From Deltaproteobacteria bacterium (GTDB lineage: Bacteria > Myxococcota > B64-G9), in contig JAFCZJ010000066.1 in assembly GCA_019314375.1 (NCBI GenBank), forward strand, positions 1 through 46,747: a DNA stretch of 46,747 nucleotides, read 5' to 3'. A program made the translations under genes and the position numbers. Numbering within the stretch: the stretch's first letter is position 1; each line of letters begins with the position of its first letter. Under the pieces are notes generated by a model. The model searched no databases. It was not told the DNA's origin and worked only from the letters and a program-made list of their open reading frames with translations. Below, piece after piece: positions 17,423 through 27,340 of the stretch.

Positions 17423-17496
17423 GGACCCCAGGCTCCCTCAAGTGTCGATGGCATATCAGCTGGAGGATGAAAATCCAAGAGGAAGAGAAAAGAGAT

Positions 17497-19872
17497 CTAA
17501 CGCAGCTCTTTCAAGCCCTGACGGGCGGCGTCGGCCCAGCCCGATTTCTCGTCCAGCTTCAGGTAGGCCAGGTAGTGGTTTCGCGCCACGTTGCCTTTGT
17601 TGCGACCCTGCATCAGGCGGGCCATATTGAAGTGGGCATCCGCGAAGGCAGGATGGCGCTTGAGCACCTCAGCCAGCAATCGTTCGCCTTTTGCCTCGTC
17701 CCCATCCACCAGACATGCCACGGCCAGATTGTTCTTGACCTCGGGCGAGTCCTTTAGTTTTAACGCAGCCTCAAAGGCTTCGCGAGCCAAAGAGACCTGC
17801 CCCAGGGCCAAGTGAGCTGCCCCCAGGTTGACCTGCCCACGTTGATAAGCTGGATTGAGACGGGTGAGAAATTCGAAGAGACCAACAGCCTCCACCATGT
17901 AGGCAATCTCGGGGACAAACTTCTTGCCGGCAACAGAGCGCACCCGAATCTTGGGGATACGAGTGCGGGGATCGACGTCGGTGGAAATTTTGTAAGCATG
18001 TTCAGGCGCGAAGCGGGTCATGGCCCAGCGATACTTGGCCACTCCCAGGTTGTTGCGAGCCTGAACGTTGTGGGGAAACAGCCCCAAGAACACCTCCAGA
18101 TGTCGTACGGCGTCTTTATTCTGATGCTTACTCAGCGCATCCAAACCCATATCAAAATGGCGCGCCTTGGAGCGCAAGCCCAACAAATACTCCTTCATTT
18201 GTTCGCCCCGCTCGGCATGGGTGGGATGGTCCATCCCCTCGGGCACTTCATGTCCTGTTGCCAACATCCGCTGGTGAAAGCGATAAGCCGCCGAGGGGTC
18301 GAATCCTGCTCGCAAGGCGAACAAAGCGCCGATCTTGTCCGCCTCGAACTCGTGTTTGCGCGTCATGCCCTTCATCAGGGTGTTGAGCGACCGGACGTTC
18401 AGCGAGCGGCCCTCCATGAGTTGCTGAGCCCCACCGACCAGGTCCAACATGCCCAAGCCATGGCGTCGATCCACATGCACCACTTCATGTCCGATGACGA
18501 AGGCCAAGGCATCATCTGAATCGGCCAATTCCCGCCGAACGAAATCGATCAGGCCCTTGTATATAAAAATCGTACCCCCGGTGAAACTCAAGGCGTTGAT
18601 GCCGTCCACGTCGAGCACTCGCACTTTGTAAGGCATGGTGCCAGGCAAACGCTCGGAGTGCTGACTGATGCGTTGCAATATCTTGTTCAGCCGAATGACG
18701 AGCTTGGCATCCTGAACCAAACCGAAGCGTTTTTCCATGTGCTCGGTCAGCTTGTTGCCCAGGGCCATCTCGGAAGCTGCATCGATGACTTCCCCTTCAT
18801 TCAAGGCAAAAACCTTACCGGTCAGAAGCTGCAACTTGGACTTGGCCCTGCGGGACAAAGCGGAGCGAGGCGCCAAGGTGCAAACCTTCTTAAATGCCTG
18901 ATGCGTCTTTGTCATCAGGTCCTCGCGGGTCATTCCTTTGGGCGGTTTTCGGGCATTCTGCAGTTCCATGTATACCAAGCCCAGGTGATAGTAGGGCTCG
19001 GCAAATTCGGGATCGATGCGAATGGCGGCCATCAGATGCTCAACGGCCTCTTCGAGTTCGTCGTCTTCAAACTTAAATATACCCAAGGCCAAACGAGCAT
19101 CTTTGATATCCGGTGCTTTCTCCCAGGCCTCGGCGGCCTGCTCGATCTGGCCGATCACCGGACTCGCCAGGGCCAGCCCTCGCAAATGATGGGCCTCTTG
19201 CAAGTCAGGTTTTTCCTTGATGATTCGAGCCAAGGTCTCGGCCGCCAGGCGGAATTTGCCTTCAGCCATAGCGGTTTTTGCATCCGACATCCACTGCCCC
19301 ACTCGACCGTACTCGAGCTTCTGTAGGGCTTCCTGTGCAGACAGCCGATGGCGTCCCTCGGGATATTGCTTGAGGTAATTTCGATAGGCGGCCATGGCCA
19401 GGCGCTTGTGCGAATTTTTCTTGAGCAAAACAAACAGTCGATCTTGGCACTGTCCCTGACCAAACAAGGATCGCGCATGTTGCTTTGTTGCCTTCAAGGC
19501 CGATTCAAAGCAGGCGCAGGCCTCCACGGGCTTGTTCTGCGCCAGACGAAACACCCCGGTTTGGCAATGCACATCAGCCGAAGCCTTCGGGTCTCGCCGC
19601 AAGCGCTCCATCTCCGCCAGCGCCTCCTCCAACTGGCCAAGACGCGAAAGTCCCTCAGCCAGACGCATACGAATAGCTGGGTTTTTGGGGTCCAGCGAAA
19701 CAGCCACACGGTAATGCTTGACCGCACGATCCCAATTTCCCAAATCTGCCCACGCTGATGCTTTGGCCTGTTCCAAATCCGCGGGAGAAGCGGGAGAAGC
19801 AGTCTTGGCGGCAACAGAAGACATGCCAAGAAGAAAACCGACTAAAAACACTGTAAATAGAATGCGATACAC
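17497..19872 (-). CDS. Secreted M48-family metallopeptidase with TPR domains
   Basis: This 791-aa protein starts with a signal peptide (YRILFTVFLVGFLLGMSSVAA). TPR-like repeats fill about residues 30-350. A zinc metallopeptidase domain follows with HEVVH at 462-466 and the downstream zinc ligand Glu510 in HEFEAD, the M48 pattern. A second TPR block runs from about 570 to the end. M48 peptidases with TPRs (BepA-like) act in periplasmic protein quality control and outer-membrane assembly. This one is much larger than BepA (about 490 aa) and has TPRs on both sides. The start is GTG at 19872 with GGGAGG 7 nt upstream. The kinase gene follows it. Confidence 0.88.
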   Translation of the reverse strand: MYRILFTVFLVGFLLGMSSVAAKTASPASPADLEQAKASAWADLGNWDRAVKHYRVAVSLDPKNPAIRMRLAEGLSRLGQLEEALAEMERLRRDPKASADVHCQTGVFRLAQNKPVEACACFESALKATKQHARSLFGQGQCQDRLFVLLKKNSHKRLAMAAYRNYLKQYPEGRHRLSAQEALQKLEYGRVGQWMSDAKTAMAEGKFRLAAETLARIIKEKPDLQEAHHLRGLALASPVIGQIEQAAEAWEKAPDIKDARLALGIFKFEDDELEEAVEHLMAAIRIDPEFAEPYYHLGLVYMELQNARKPPKGMTREDLMTKTHQAFKKVCTLAPRSALSRRAKSKLQLLTGKVFALNEGEVIDAASEMALGNKLTEHMEKRFGLVQDAKLVIRLNKILQRISQHSERLPGTMPYKVRVLDVDGINALSFTGGTIFIYKGLIDFVRRELADSDDALAFVIGHEVVHVDRRHGLGMLDLVGGAQQLMEGRSLNVRSLNTLMKGMTRKHEFEADKIGALFALRAGFDPSAAYRFHQRMLATGHEVPEGMDHPTHAERGEQMKEYLLGLRSKARHFDMGLDALSKHQNKDAVRHLEVFLGLFPHNVQARNNLGVAKYRWAMTRFAPEHAYKISTDVDPRTRIPKIRVRSVAGKKFVPEIAYMVEAVGLFEFLTRLNPAYQRGQVNLGAAHLALGQVSLAREAFEAALKLKDSPEVKNNLAVACLVDGDEAKGERLLAEVLKRHPAFADAHFNMARLMQGRNKGNVARNHYLAYLKLDEKSGWADAARQGLKELR

Positions 19873-19893
19873 GTCAATTCCTCCCAGACCCAA

Positions 19894-19923
19894 ATCCTAC
19901 GTCGGCGTGACGGCTCCCGTCAA
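19894..19923 (-). promoter_or_regulatory. Putative sigma-70 promoter of the M48 peptidase gene
   Basis: Minus-strand TTGACG (19923-19918), an 18-bp spacer and TAGGAT (19899-19894) lie just upstream of the GTG start at 19872. Five of six and four of six positions match the consensus. It would give a leader of about 15 nt. Confidence 0.4.
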
Positions 19924-20012
19924 CGCAGTACGCTTCTAATGGACGGATGTGTCGGGGAAATTCCCGGCAGCGGTTGCCAAAGCCCGAGTTGGTAAGGTAT
20001 TAGGCTAAGACC

Positions 20013-21608
20013 ATGATCGGAAGTAAGCCACTCGTCGACCCCAGCATGAACCCAGGTAAAACCTGGTGGCTGCCCTCGGCCTTCGGTTTGACCATCATCC
20101 TTGTGGGCTTGGCCACCATGCTCAGCATCCACATCAAGGCGGACGACATCTGGTGGCACCTGAGTACAGGCCAATACATCCTGGACAACTTCAGCCTGCC
20201 CGACAGCAACATGTACTCCCACACGGCTCCGGATCACCACTGGCTACCCCACGAATGGGCCTCTGAGGTGGTCTTTTATCTTGTTTATCAAGGTTTGGGA
20301 TTCAAGGGCTTGGTGGCTCTGGGTGTCCTGCTCAACACCTTGGCATGTGCCTTGGTCTTCCGGCTGACCCTCCGCTACTCCAACGCCCCTTATCTCTCGA
20401 TCGCCATCACTTTATTGGCCGCATTGATGATGCTGGGTAATTTCAGCCTCCGCCCCTATCTATTCGGCAATCTCTTCTTCATCATCGCCCTGCACGCCTT
20501 GGAAGAACCGGCGGCCGGGGGCAAGCTGCGACCCGTGCTCGTCTTCCTGCTGTTCTCTGGCTGGGCCAATTTCCACGGCAGCTTCATCCTGGGACTTGCC
20601 CTCATCATGCTCTATATGAGTGCCCAGGTGGCCATCCAACTCCGAGCCAAGCGTCGCAGCTTTGCAGTTTTGCGGGCCCTTGGTCTGGATTTACTGGTGG
20701 CCATCATCGCCAGTACGGTCACCCCTCACCACATTTACGGCCTGATCTTTCCCTTCACCTATCTGCAAGCCGCCTTCACCGGCCAAATGACTTACTTGAC
20801 CAATATCTCCGAGTGGCAATCGGCGGGTTTTGACACGCCCCTGGGGCGTATGATCACCTTCTATGCACTGTTCTGCTTCTTCGCCATCGCCGGCTCTGCC
20901 ACAAGTCCAGCACCCGTTCATGTAGGGCTGCTGGTGGCCTTCACTTTCTTCTCCTTCACGACCATCCGCAACATCCCCCTGCTCGGCATCGCCGCGACCC
21001 CCGCATTGGCCAGACATCTGCCCAAAGCGCTGGGCAGAGTGGGTAACCTGCTGGGGGCCATCAGCCCGCTGGCAAAACCCGCCCGACGTCTCCACGAATC
21101 TCTGCTCACACAGGACCGGCGCTCCATGGGCATCCTTTTGCCTGGTTTGCTGACTCTGTTTGCCTTGCTGGTCTTCAGTTTGCCGTCAACATGGCCCATG
21201 AGCTACGCCCGATTGACTGGAAAACACAAGCTGGCCGACCTGTCCCCAAGCTTTTATCCCGCGGGCTTGATCCAGCACTTGAAAGATCGGGGTACGAGCA
21301 ACCACGTCTTCCAGTACTTCAACTGGGGAGGTGCGTTCATTTACGGCCTGTATCCAATCCAGCGGGTGTTCATCGATCAGCGCAACGACTGCTACCCCAT
21401 CAGCGTATTTCTGGATTATTTCGCGGTCCACGAGCTGCGACGAGATTGGCGGGGGGTACTGGACCGTTGGTCGATCGACATGGTCGCCTATCCACCCAAC
21501 GAGGCGCTAAGCAAACAACTTCGTGAAGAGCCCGGATGGACCTTGGAGTACGAGGATGATCAGGCGGTCCTCTTCGTGCGCAAAAAAGAACCATTGAACC
21601 AAAGCTGA
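20013..21608 (+). CDS. Polytopic membrane protein, GT-C/PMT-like
   Basis: This 531-aa inner-membrane protein has about 10 hydrophobic segments. After the first segment comes a conserved-looking loop, ADDIWWHLSTGQYIL...TAPDHHWLPHEWASEVVFYL. An acidic-pair loop after TM1 is typical of GT-C type glycosyltransferases and oligosaccharyl/PMT-like enzymes. A soluble C-terminal domain (about residues 400-531) includes FNWGGAFIYGLYP and VFIDQRND. This pattern is widespread in uncharacterised bacterial proteins, and I cannot assign a substrate. It is divergent from the M48 gene and convergent with the TPR gene, 1 bp apart. ATG 20013 is used. An ATG at 20046 is possible. Confidence 0.7.
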   Translation: MIGSKPLVDPSMNPGKTWWLPSAFGLTIILVGLATMLSIHIKADDIWWHLSTGQYILDNFSLPDSNMYSHTAPDHHWLPHEWASEVVFYLVYQGLGFKGLVALGVLLNTLACALVFRLTLRYSNAPYLSIAITLLAALMMLGNFSLRPYLFGNLFFIIALHALEEPAAGGKLRPVLVFLLFSGWANFHGSFILGLALIMLYMSAQVAIQLRAKRRSFAVLRALGLDLLVAIIASTVTPHHIYGLIFPFTYLQAAFTGQMTYLTNISEWQSAGFDTPLGRMITFYALFCFFAIAGSATSPAPVHVGLLVAFTFFSFTTIRNIPLLGIAATPALARHLPKALGRVGNLLGAISPLAKPARRLHESLLTQDRRSMGILLPGLLTLFALLVFSLPSTWPMSYARLTGKHKLADLSPSFYPAGLIQHLKDRGTSNHVFQYFNWGGAFIYGLYPIQRVFIDQRNDCYPISVFLDYFAVHELRRDWRGVLDRWSIDMVAYPPNEALSKQLREEPGWTLEYEDDQAVLFVRKKEPLNQS

Positions 21609-21609
21609 C

Positions 21610-23424
21610 TTACTTGGCAGAGAGAATCCGCTCAGCCCGCTGGACAAGCTTGTCGGTCTTGTCCGCGGCCTTGGAGCGAGTGTACATCTTGTAATAGTAG
21701 CGCGCCCGATCCATGTCCCCCGCCAACCTGCAGGCTTCTGCCAGCCCATAGAACGGACCGGCCCGGTTGGGATCCTGGACCATGGCCTGAGAAAACGCCC
21801 GCCTGGCCGAGCTGTATCTTTTCAGAATGACCAGGGCTTCTCCCTTGAGCTGGAAGGCGTCCGCGTCCGATCGAATCTTAAGAGCCAACACGGTCGCGTC
21901 GAGTACCCCTTTGGCATTGCCCTGGGCTTTCATTTGTTGCGCCTTGGCCATGTGCTTGTCGAAAGCCTTCGTTACGCCCGCTTTGGGCTTGGCCTGGGCC
22001 TTGGGCTGAGCCTTGACGGCCTCGACGCCGGCCGGGGCCTTGGGCATCGGCTTGCCCTTCTCCAGCAATTTGGCCTTGGCCCGTTCGATATTGCGACGAG
22101 CCGCCACGTTGCCGGGATTGAGCTCCATGACCTGTTGCCACTTGTAAATGGCCACGTTGTAGTTGCCTGACATGGCATAGGCCACACCCAGCTTGAACAA
22201 GGCCTCTTCATTGGTGGGATCCATACGAGTGGCTTTGGTATAGGCAGCGATGGCCTGGCTGAAAGCCTTGACCTTGAAGTGCTTATCCGCTTCCGCCAAA
22301 ATCTTATCCAAACGTTTCCGATCCGCCGCGCTGAGTTTTGCAGGCACCTTTTTTTCAAGGGGCGTCGGTTTGGCAATCGGAGCGGCCTTGACCTTCGCCG
22401 CCGTCGGGGAGGGCTTGGCTTCCAGGCGAGCCAGGCCCTGCATGGCTCCGGGGTGGCCAGGCTTGATGCTCAGCACCTTTTTCCATTTAAATTTGGCTGC
22501 TTTGGAGTTACCCGTTTTCAAGTAAACCGTGCCCAGCTTATACAAGGCCTCTGCGTTGTTCGGTTCGAGTTGGCTTGCATCGAAAAAAGCCTTGATGGCT
22601 TTTGCGTTGGACCCCGCGGCCATGGCCGCATCGCCATCGGCCAGAAGCTGAGCAACCTTGGGGCTGGTGGCGGGCTTGGGTTTGGTGACGAGCACAGGCT
22701 TGGGTTTGGTGACGAGCACAGGCTTGGGTTTGGTGACGAGCACAGGCTTGGGCTTGGTCACGAGCACAGGCTTGGGCTTGGTGACGAGCACAGGCTTGGG
22801 TTTGGTCACGAGCACAGGCTTGGGCTTGCTTCCCGTCGCCAGCTCCTTCCTGAGTTGCTCAGCCTTCTCTTTTGCCTTGACCACGTACTTGCGCTCAGAG
22901 GGCCGAGTTTCTTTCTCGGCATAGAGCAGGTAACCCTCCATGGCTTCTTTCTTCTTGCCCATGGATTCATAAGAAGCCGCCAGGCCGTAATATGCGTCCG
23001 GATCCTTGGCCTGTTGAGTGATGTAGCGTTTGTAGTACTCCACCGCCTTGTCGTACTTCCTGGCCTTGCGATAAGCGAAGGCGATGTTGTAAAGACCGGT
23101 ATGATAGCGGGCTTCGATCTTTACAGCTTTCTCGAAGGCCGCGATGGCCTCATCGTAACGCCGGGAGGAGAAGTAAAAATTGCCCAAGGCCTCCAGGGCG
23201 CCGTACCAAGCCGGATCTGCCTTGACGGCTTGCTGGTAGGTTTGCTCGGCCTCCTTGCGCTTGCCCGCCCGAAGCTGGTCATCTCCCTGCTTTTTCAGCT
23301 TCTTGGCTTCCGCCCGGCCGCTGGCCTGGGCAACCCGAATCCCTTCCGGGCGCGCAGCTTGAGCCGGGACACTCAACAGGACAAAGACACCGAATAGCAT
23401 ACAAAACCGAACGAACGACTTCAT
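21610..23424 (-). CDS. Secreted TPR-repeat protein with Lys-Pro repeat linker
   Basis: This 604-aa protein starts with a cleavable signal peptide (MKSFVRFCMLFGVFVLLSVPAQAA). TPR repeats occupy about residues 35-190. A linker of six KPKPVLVT units (about 205-252) follows. Three further TPR groups, separated by Pro/Ala/Lys-rich linkers (APIAKPTPLEKKVPAK, PKAQAKPKAG), fill the rest. It is predicted periplasmic and scaffold-like. The specific role is unknown. The Lys/Pro linker could extend across, or bind to, the cell wall (inference). The ATG at 23424 is preceded by GGGAG, and a good sigma-70 promoter lies at 23479-23506. Confidence 0.85.
   Translation of the reverse strand: MKSFVRFCMLFGVFVLLSVPAQAARPEGIRVAQASGRAEAKKLKKQGDDQLRAGKRKEAEQTYQQAVKADPAWYGALEALGNFYFSSRRYDEAIAAFEKAVKIEARYHTGLYNIAFAYRKARKYDKAVEYYKRYITQQAKDPDAYYGLAASYESMGKKKEAMEGYLLYAEKETRPSERKYVVKAKEKAEQLRKELATGSKPKPVLVTKPKPVLVTKPKPVLVTKPKPVLVTKPKPVLVTKPKPVLVTKPKPATSPKVAQLLADGDAAMAAGSNAKAIKAFFDASQLEPNNAEALYKLGTVYLKTGNSKAAKFKWKKVLSIKPGHPGAMQGLARLEAKPSPTAAKVKAAPIAKPTPLEKKVPAKLSAADRKRLDKILAEADKHFKVKAFSQAIAAYTKATRMDPTNEEALFKLGVAYAMSGNYNVAIYKWQQVMELNPGNVAARRNIERAKAKLLEKGKPMPKAPAGVEAVKAQPKAQAKPKAGVTKAFDKHMAKAQQMKAQGNAKGVLDATVLALKIRSDADAFQLKGEALVILKRYSSARRAFSQAMVQDPNRAGPFYGLAEACRLAGDMDRARYYYKMYTRSKAADKTDKLVQRAERILSAK
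22673..22816. repeat. Six 24-bp tandem repeats coding KPKPVLVT
   Basis: Six head-to-tail units of 24 bp cover 22673-22816, with a partial seventh. They differ at only a few third-codon positions. On the minus strand each encodes KPKPVLVT. Unit length is eight codons, so copy-number change keeps the frame and changes linker length. Confidence 0.95.
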
Positions 23425-23478
23425 CCTTATCTCCCATGCGGTTACGATTGCGTTTGGGCAAATAAAACGTCAATGCTC

Positions 23479-23506
23479 AGTATAGGCTGGAGGGGATTCA
23501 AGTCAA
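23479..23506 (-). promoter_or_regulatory. Sigma-70 type promoter of the secreted TPR gene
   Basis: Minus-strand TTGACT (23506-23501), a 16-bp spacer and TATACT (23484-23479) each match the consensus at five of six positions. The predicted leader to the ATG at 23424 is about 48 nt. Confidence 0.6.
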
Positions 23507-23522
23507 GCTGGAGCCTGGCAAA

Positions 23523-24795
23523 TTACTCACGACAACTTCGACTGGGCTTACCACCACGGGCCTCCATGCGTTTTCGAAGCCGGGGATGCACGCAAGAGCC
23601 GGTGATGAGGCGCGCCCCTCGCTTGAAAGTCAGGTAAGACCAAAACCAGCTAAACATTACAATGAAACGATTGCGAAAACCGATGAGAAACCAAATATGC
23701 ACCAGCAACCAGGCCATCCAGGCAAAAAAACCACTGAATCGGAAACGCCGAGTCTGGGCCACGGCCCGACTGCGGCCGATGGTGGCCATGATGCCCTTGT
23801 CCCGGTAGCGAAAAGACGCACGGGGGGCTCCCTTGATGTCCGCAGAAATAGTCCGCGCCACGAACTCAGCCTGCTGAATGGCCACCGGGCTAATGCCGGC
23901 CAGAGCTTGCTCCTCTCCCTCGGGGACAAAACTTGCGATGTCGCCGATGGCGAAGGCTTCAGGATGGCATGCGATGCTGCAGTCCTGGCTGACCACTACC
24001 CGGTCTTGCCGGTCCAGTTCCACACCCAAAGTCCCGGCCAAAGGACTGGCCTTGACGCCGGCCGCCCAAAGCGTGGTCCAGGCCGGGATGAATTCATCCC
24101 CCAGATGGACCCCTTCATCGTCGATGTCCGTCACCCGAGCCCCGCAGCGCACCTCCACGCCAATGGCCTTCAGTTGTTTGACGGCCGATTCAGAAAGCGA
24201 TGGCACGAAAGGCGTCAGGATGCGCTCTCCACCTTCAAGCAAAATGACCCGGCTTAGCTGTGGGTTAATCCGTCGAAAATCCTTATCCAAAACCCAATTG
24301 CCCAACTCGGCGATTGCGCCGGCCAATTCCACCCCGGTGGGCCCCCCACCGATCACCACGAAGGTCATCAGGGCCTCGCGAATCTTCACGTCCGGTTCCC
24401 GTTCGGCCTGCTCGTAGGCCAGGAGGACCCGGCGCCGAATCTCGATGGCGTCGTCGATGTCCTTGAGGCCCAGAGCCACCTTGGACCAATCATCGTGACC
24501 AAAGTAGTTGGTCTCGACCCCTGCGGCCAGAATCAAATAATCGTAGTCCACAGGCTCGCCGTCATAAAGTGCCAAGCGCTTATTCTCCAAGTCGACGGCA
24601 GATGTTGCGGATGGGGGCGGCTATCTCCGCGGGAGAAAGAGCCGACAAGGCCACCTGGTAGAGTAAGGGTTGAAAAAGGTGGTGGTTGGAACGATCCAAC
24701 AGGGTGATACGAACCGGCACCCGACGAAGTCGCTTTGCCGCATTCAAACCGGCGAAACCTCCGCCAATTATTACGACATGAGGTTTGCTTTGCAA
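23523..24795 (-). pseudogene. ndh: NDH-2 type NAD(P)H dehydrogenase, broken by a small deletion
   Basis: Type II NADH dehydrogenases oxidise NADH and reduce quinone without pumping protons. The first part (24795 to about 24600) reads SKPHVVIIGGGFAGLNAAKRL...NHHLFQPLLYQVA..LSPAEIAAPIRNICRR, the FAD-binding N-terminus. It then runs into a stop. The second part (about 24600 to 23523) resumes in another frame with DLENKRLALYDGEPVDYDYLILAAG, then VIGGGPTGVELAGAIAEL (NAD-binding), FAIGDIAS and a C-terminal membrane-binding region. About 14 residues expected between ICRR and the VDLE segment are absent, so roughly 40-45 nt are missing, out of frame. The start is TTG with AGGGGG upstream. The gene is 10 bp after glgP. 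A true mutation and an assembly error are both possible. Confidence 0.85.
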
Positions 24796-24805
24796 GCTAC
24801 GCCCC

Positions 24806-27316
24806 CTAACGATCTTTTTTGTGCAAAGGGGCGACGGCCTTGACGTCCCAAATTTCGGAGGCGTACTGGCCGATGGTGCGATCGGAGGAAAACTTGCCGC
24901 CGAAAGCCGTGTTCAGAATCGACATGCGCGCCCAGCGCTTTCTGTCGCCGTAGGCCACGACCATTTGCTCATGGGCCTCGGCATAAGCTGCGAAGTCGGC
25001 CATCACCATGTAGGTGTCACCCGCCGTGAGCAAGGAGTCCAGGATGGGCTTGAAACGCCCCGGCTCATCCGGACTGAAGTCGCCATGAGCGATGGCATCC
25101 ACCACGCGCTTGAGCTCAGGCTCCCGGTCGTAGTGTTCTTGGGGGTGATAGCCCTGCTGTCGAAGTTCGGCCACCTCATGGGCTTTCAGGCCAAAGATGA
25201 AGATGTTGGCTTGGCCCACTTCTTCCAATATCTCGACGTTGGCACCATCCAAAGTACCCAGCGTGATGGCCCCGTTGAGCTGAAACTTCATGTTGCCCGT
25301 ACCCGAGGCCTCGTAGCCGGCAGTCGAAATCTGCTCAGAGACATCCGCAGCGGGGAAAAGCTTCTGCGCCATGGACACAGAGTAGTTGGGCAAAAACACG
25401 ACCTTCAGTCGCCCGGCCACATCTTCGTCGTTGTTGACCACATCGGCCACGGCATGAATGAGCTTGATGACGCGCTTGGCCATGGCGTAGCCGGGTGCCG
25501 CCTTGCCGGCGAAAATGAAAGAGCGCGGCGCGAAATCCGCTTTGGGATCATCTTTGATTCGATGGTAAAGAGCGACCACGTGCATGATGTTCATCAGCTG
25601 CCGTTTGTATTCGTGAATGCGCTTGATCTGCACATCAAAAATCGAATCCAAGTCCAGCTCGATTCCCAATTGATCAAGGACCAGCTTGGCCAGCTCGGCC
25701 TTCTTCTCTCGCTTGACCTTAAGCCACCGCTTCTGCAGCTTGGCTTCATCGGCCAAATCGGCCAAGCCCTTGAGTTTGCCAAGGTCGGTGACCCAATCGG
25801 GTCCAATGCGCCTGTCGATGAGTTTCGACAGTTGGGGATTGCACAACTTCAACCAACGTCGCTGGGTCACACCGTTGGTCTTGTTGTTGAAACGCTCGGG
25901 CCACATGCCATGAAAGTCACCGAAAAGCTGCGCCTTGATGATCTCGGTATGCAGGGCAGCCACACCGTTGACCGAGTGGCTGCCCACGATGGCCAGATGC
26001 GCCATGCGCACCGACTTGACCGGCTGCTCTTCAACGATGGACATGCGCCGAAGCAGGCGTTCGTCATCGGGATGCGAAGCTGCAACTTGCTCTAAAAACC
26101 GCCGATTTATCTCGTAAATGATCTGCAAATGACGCGGTAGCATGTCATGCAGGATCCGCACAGGCCAGTGCTCCAGGGCCTCTGGCAGAATGGTGTGGTT
26201 GGTGTAGGCGAAGGTCTTAACGCTAAGCGCCCAGGCCTTATCCCAATCCATTCCCTCTTCGTCCATCCACAAGCGCATCAATTCGGGAATGGCCAGCGCA
26301 GGGTGCGTGTCGTTGAGCTGGATGGCCACCTTGTCAGGGAAAGCCTCAAAATCATCATGATTCACCCGATACCGACGGATGATGTCTTGAATGGTGGCCG
26401 ACACAAAAAAGTACTCTTGCTTGAGGCGCAAGATTTTCCCGGGGGGAATATCGTCTTTGGGGTAGAGCACCTTGGAAATATTTTCGCCCAAAACCCTGTC
26501 TTCCATCGCTTGAATGTACTCACCCTTGTTGAATTCTTTCAGATCGAATCGATTCAAGGCCCGAGCGGACCAGAGGCGCAAGGAATTGACGGTTCTATTG
26601 CGATAACCGGGCACAGGCAGGTCATAGGGCAGCGCCAGCACATCATCCGTGTCCACCCAACGATTCCGCAAGCGGCCTTCGGCGTCGGTGCTTTGCTCAA
26701 CCCGACCGCCGAACTGCACGCGATAAGTGTATTCGGGACGCAGAATCTCCCAAGTGTTGCCCTGCCGCAACCAGTCGTCCGGCCGCTCCACCTGGAAACC
26801 GTCCACGATGGCCTGTTCGAAAATGCCGTAGTCGTAACGAATGCCGTAACCCGTGGCCGGCAGCTGCATGGTGGCCATCGAGTCGACGAAGCAAGCGGCC
26901 AGGCGACCCAACCCGCCATTGCCCAAACCCGCATCCGGTTCTTCCACGATCAGCTCGTCCAAGTCCATGCCGAAATCCTGCATGGCCTTACGGGCCGGCT
27001 CCAAAAGGTCGAGGTTCAGCAAAGCGTTGTGCATCGTGCGACCCAGCAGAAACTCCATCGACAAATAGTATACGCGCTTTGCATCGTTGCGATAGTAAGC
27101 CTCCTGCGTGTCGTTCCAGCGCTCCATGACCCGATCGCGCACGGCCAGAGCCAGGCTCTTATACCAATCCAAAGTCTGCGCTGTATGCCGGGTTTTGGCC
27201 TGCGAGTACTCCATGTGGCGAGCAATATCCCGCTTCAACTCCTCCACGTCATCGCTCGCATAATTTTGCTCAACCATCTTCCATAGATTCTCTTGCTTTG
27301 TACCCTTTGCGCTCAT
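24806..27316 (-). CDS. glgP: Glycogen/starch phosphorylase
   Basis: GlgP releases glucose-1-phosphate from alpha-1,4-glucans using phosphate and PLP. The 836-aa length is typical. Visible family features are YYLSMEFLLGRTMHNALLNL near residue 80, EEPDAGLGNGGLGRLAACFVDS, QLNDTHPALAIPELMR, the long helical KRIHEYKRQLMN, and the PLP-lysine signature EASGTGNMKFQLNGAITLGTLDGANVEI near residue 670. The ATG at 27316 is preceded by GGGAGGG. It lies 24 bp after the small membrane protein gene and 10 bp before the broken ndh, probably one operon. Other glycogen genes are not in the window. Confidence 0.97.
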   Translation of the reverse strand: MSAKGTKQENLWKMVEQNYASDDVEELKRDIARHMEYSQAKTRHTAQTLDWYKSLALAVRDRVMERWNDTQEAYYRNDAKRVYYLSMEFLLGRTMHNALLNLDLLEPARKAMQDFGMDLDELIVEEPDAGLGNGGLGRLAACFVDSMATMQLPATGYGIRYDYGIFEQAIVDGFQVERPDDWLRQGNTWEILRPEYTYRVQFGGRVEQSTDAEGRLRNRWVDTDDVLALPYDLPVPGYRNRTVNSLRLWSARALNRFDLKEFNKGEYIQAMEDRVLGENISKVLYPKDDIPPGKILRLKQEYFFVSATIQDIIRRYRVNHDDFEAFPDKVAIQLNDTHPALAIPELMRLWMDEEGMDWDKAWALSVKTFAYTNHTILPEALEHWPVRILHDMLPRHLQIIYEINRRFLEQVAASHPDDERLLRRMSIVEEQPVKSVRMAHLAIVGSHSVNGVAALHTEIIKAQLFGDFHGMWPERFNNKTNGVTQRRWLKLCNPQLSKLIDRRIGPDWVTDLGKLKGLADLADEAKLQKRWLKVKREKKAELAKLVLDQLGIELDLDSIFDVQIKRIHEYKRQLMNIMHVVALYHRIKDDPKADFAPRSFIFAGKAAPGYAMAKRVIKLIHAVADVVNNDEDVAGRLKVVFLPNYSVSMAQKLFPAADVSEQISTAGYEASGTGNMKFQLNGAITLGTLDGANVEILEEVGQANIFIFGLKAHEVAELRQQGYHPQEHYDREPELKRVVDAIAHGDFSPDEPGRFKPILDSLLTAGDTYMVMADFAAYAEAHEQMVVAYGDRKRWARMSILNTAFGGKFSSDRTIGQYASEIWDVKAVAPLHKKDR

Positions 27317-27340
27317 AACAGCCCTCCCGGCCGCAATGGA

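Noticed and set aside
19955..19965. GGGAA-A-TTCCC palindrome between the M48 and membrane-protein genes
   Set aside because: Arms are only 5 bp, no second copy was found and it has no special spacing to a promoter. It is too short to call an operator.
19974..20003. Possible TTGCCA-18-TATTAG promoter before the gene at 20013
   Set aside because: The transcription start would fall almost on the start codon, and the -10 is weak. It was not listed as a feature.
22673..22816. Regular repeats that might be a CRISPR array
   Set aside because: Units are contiguous without spacers and encode an in-frame peptide repeat. The arrays at 11661-11738 and 13452-13507 also lack spacers. No cas genes are present.
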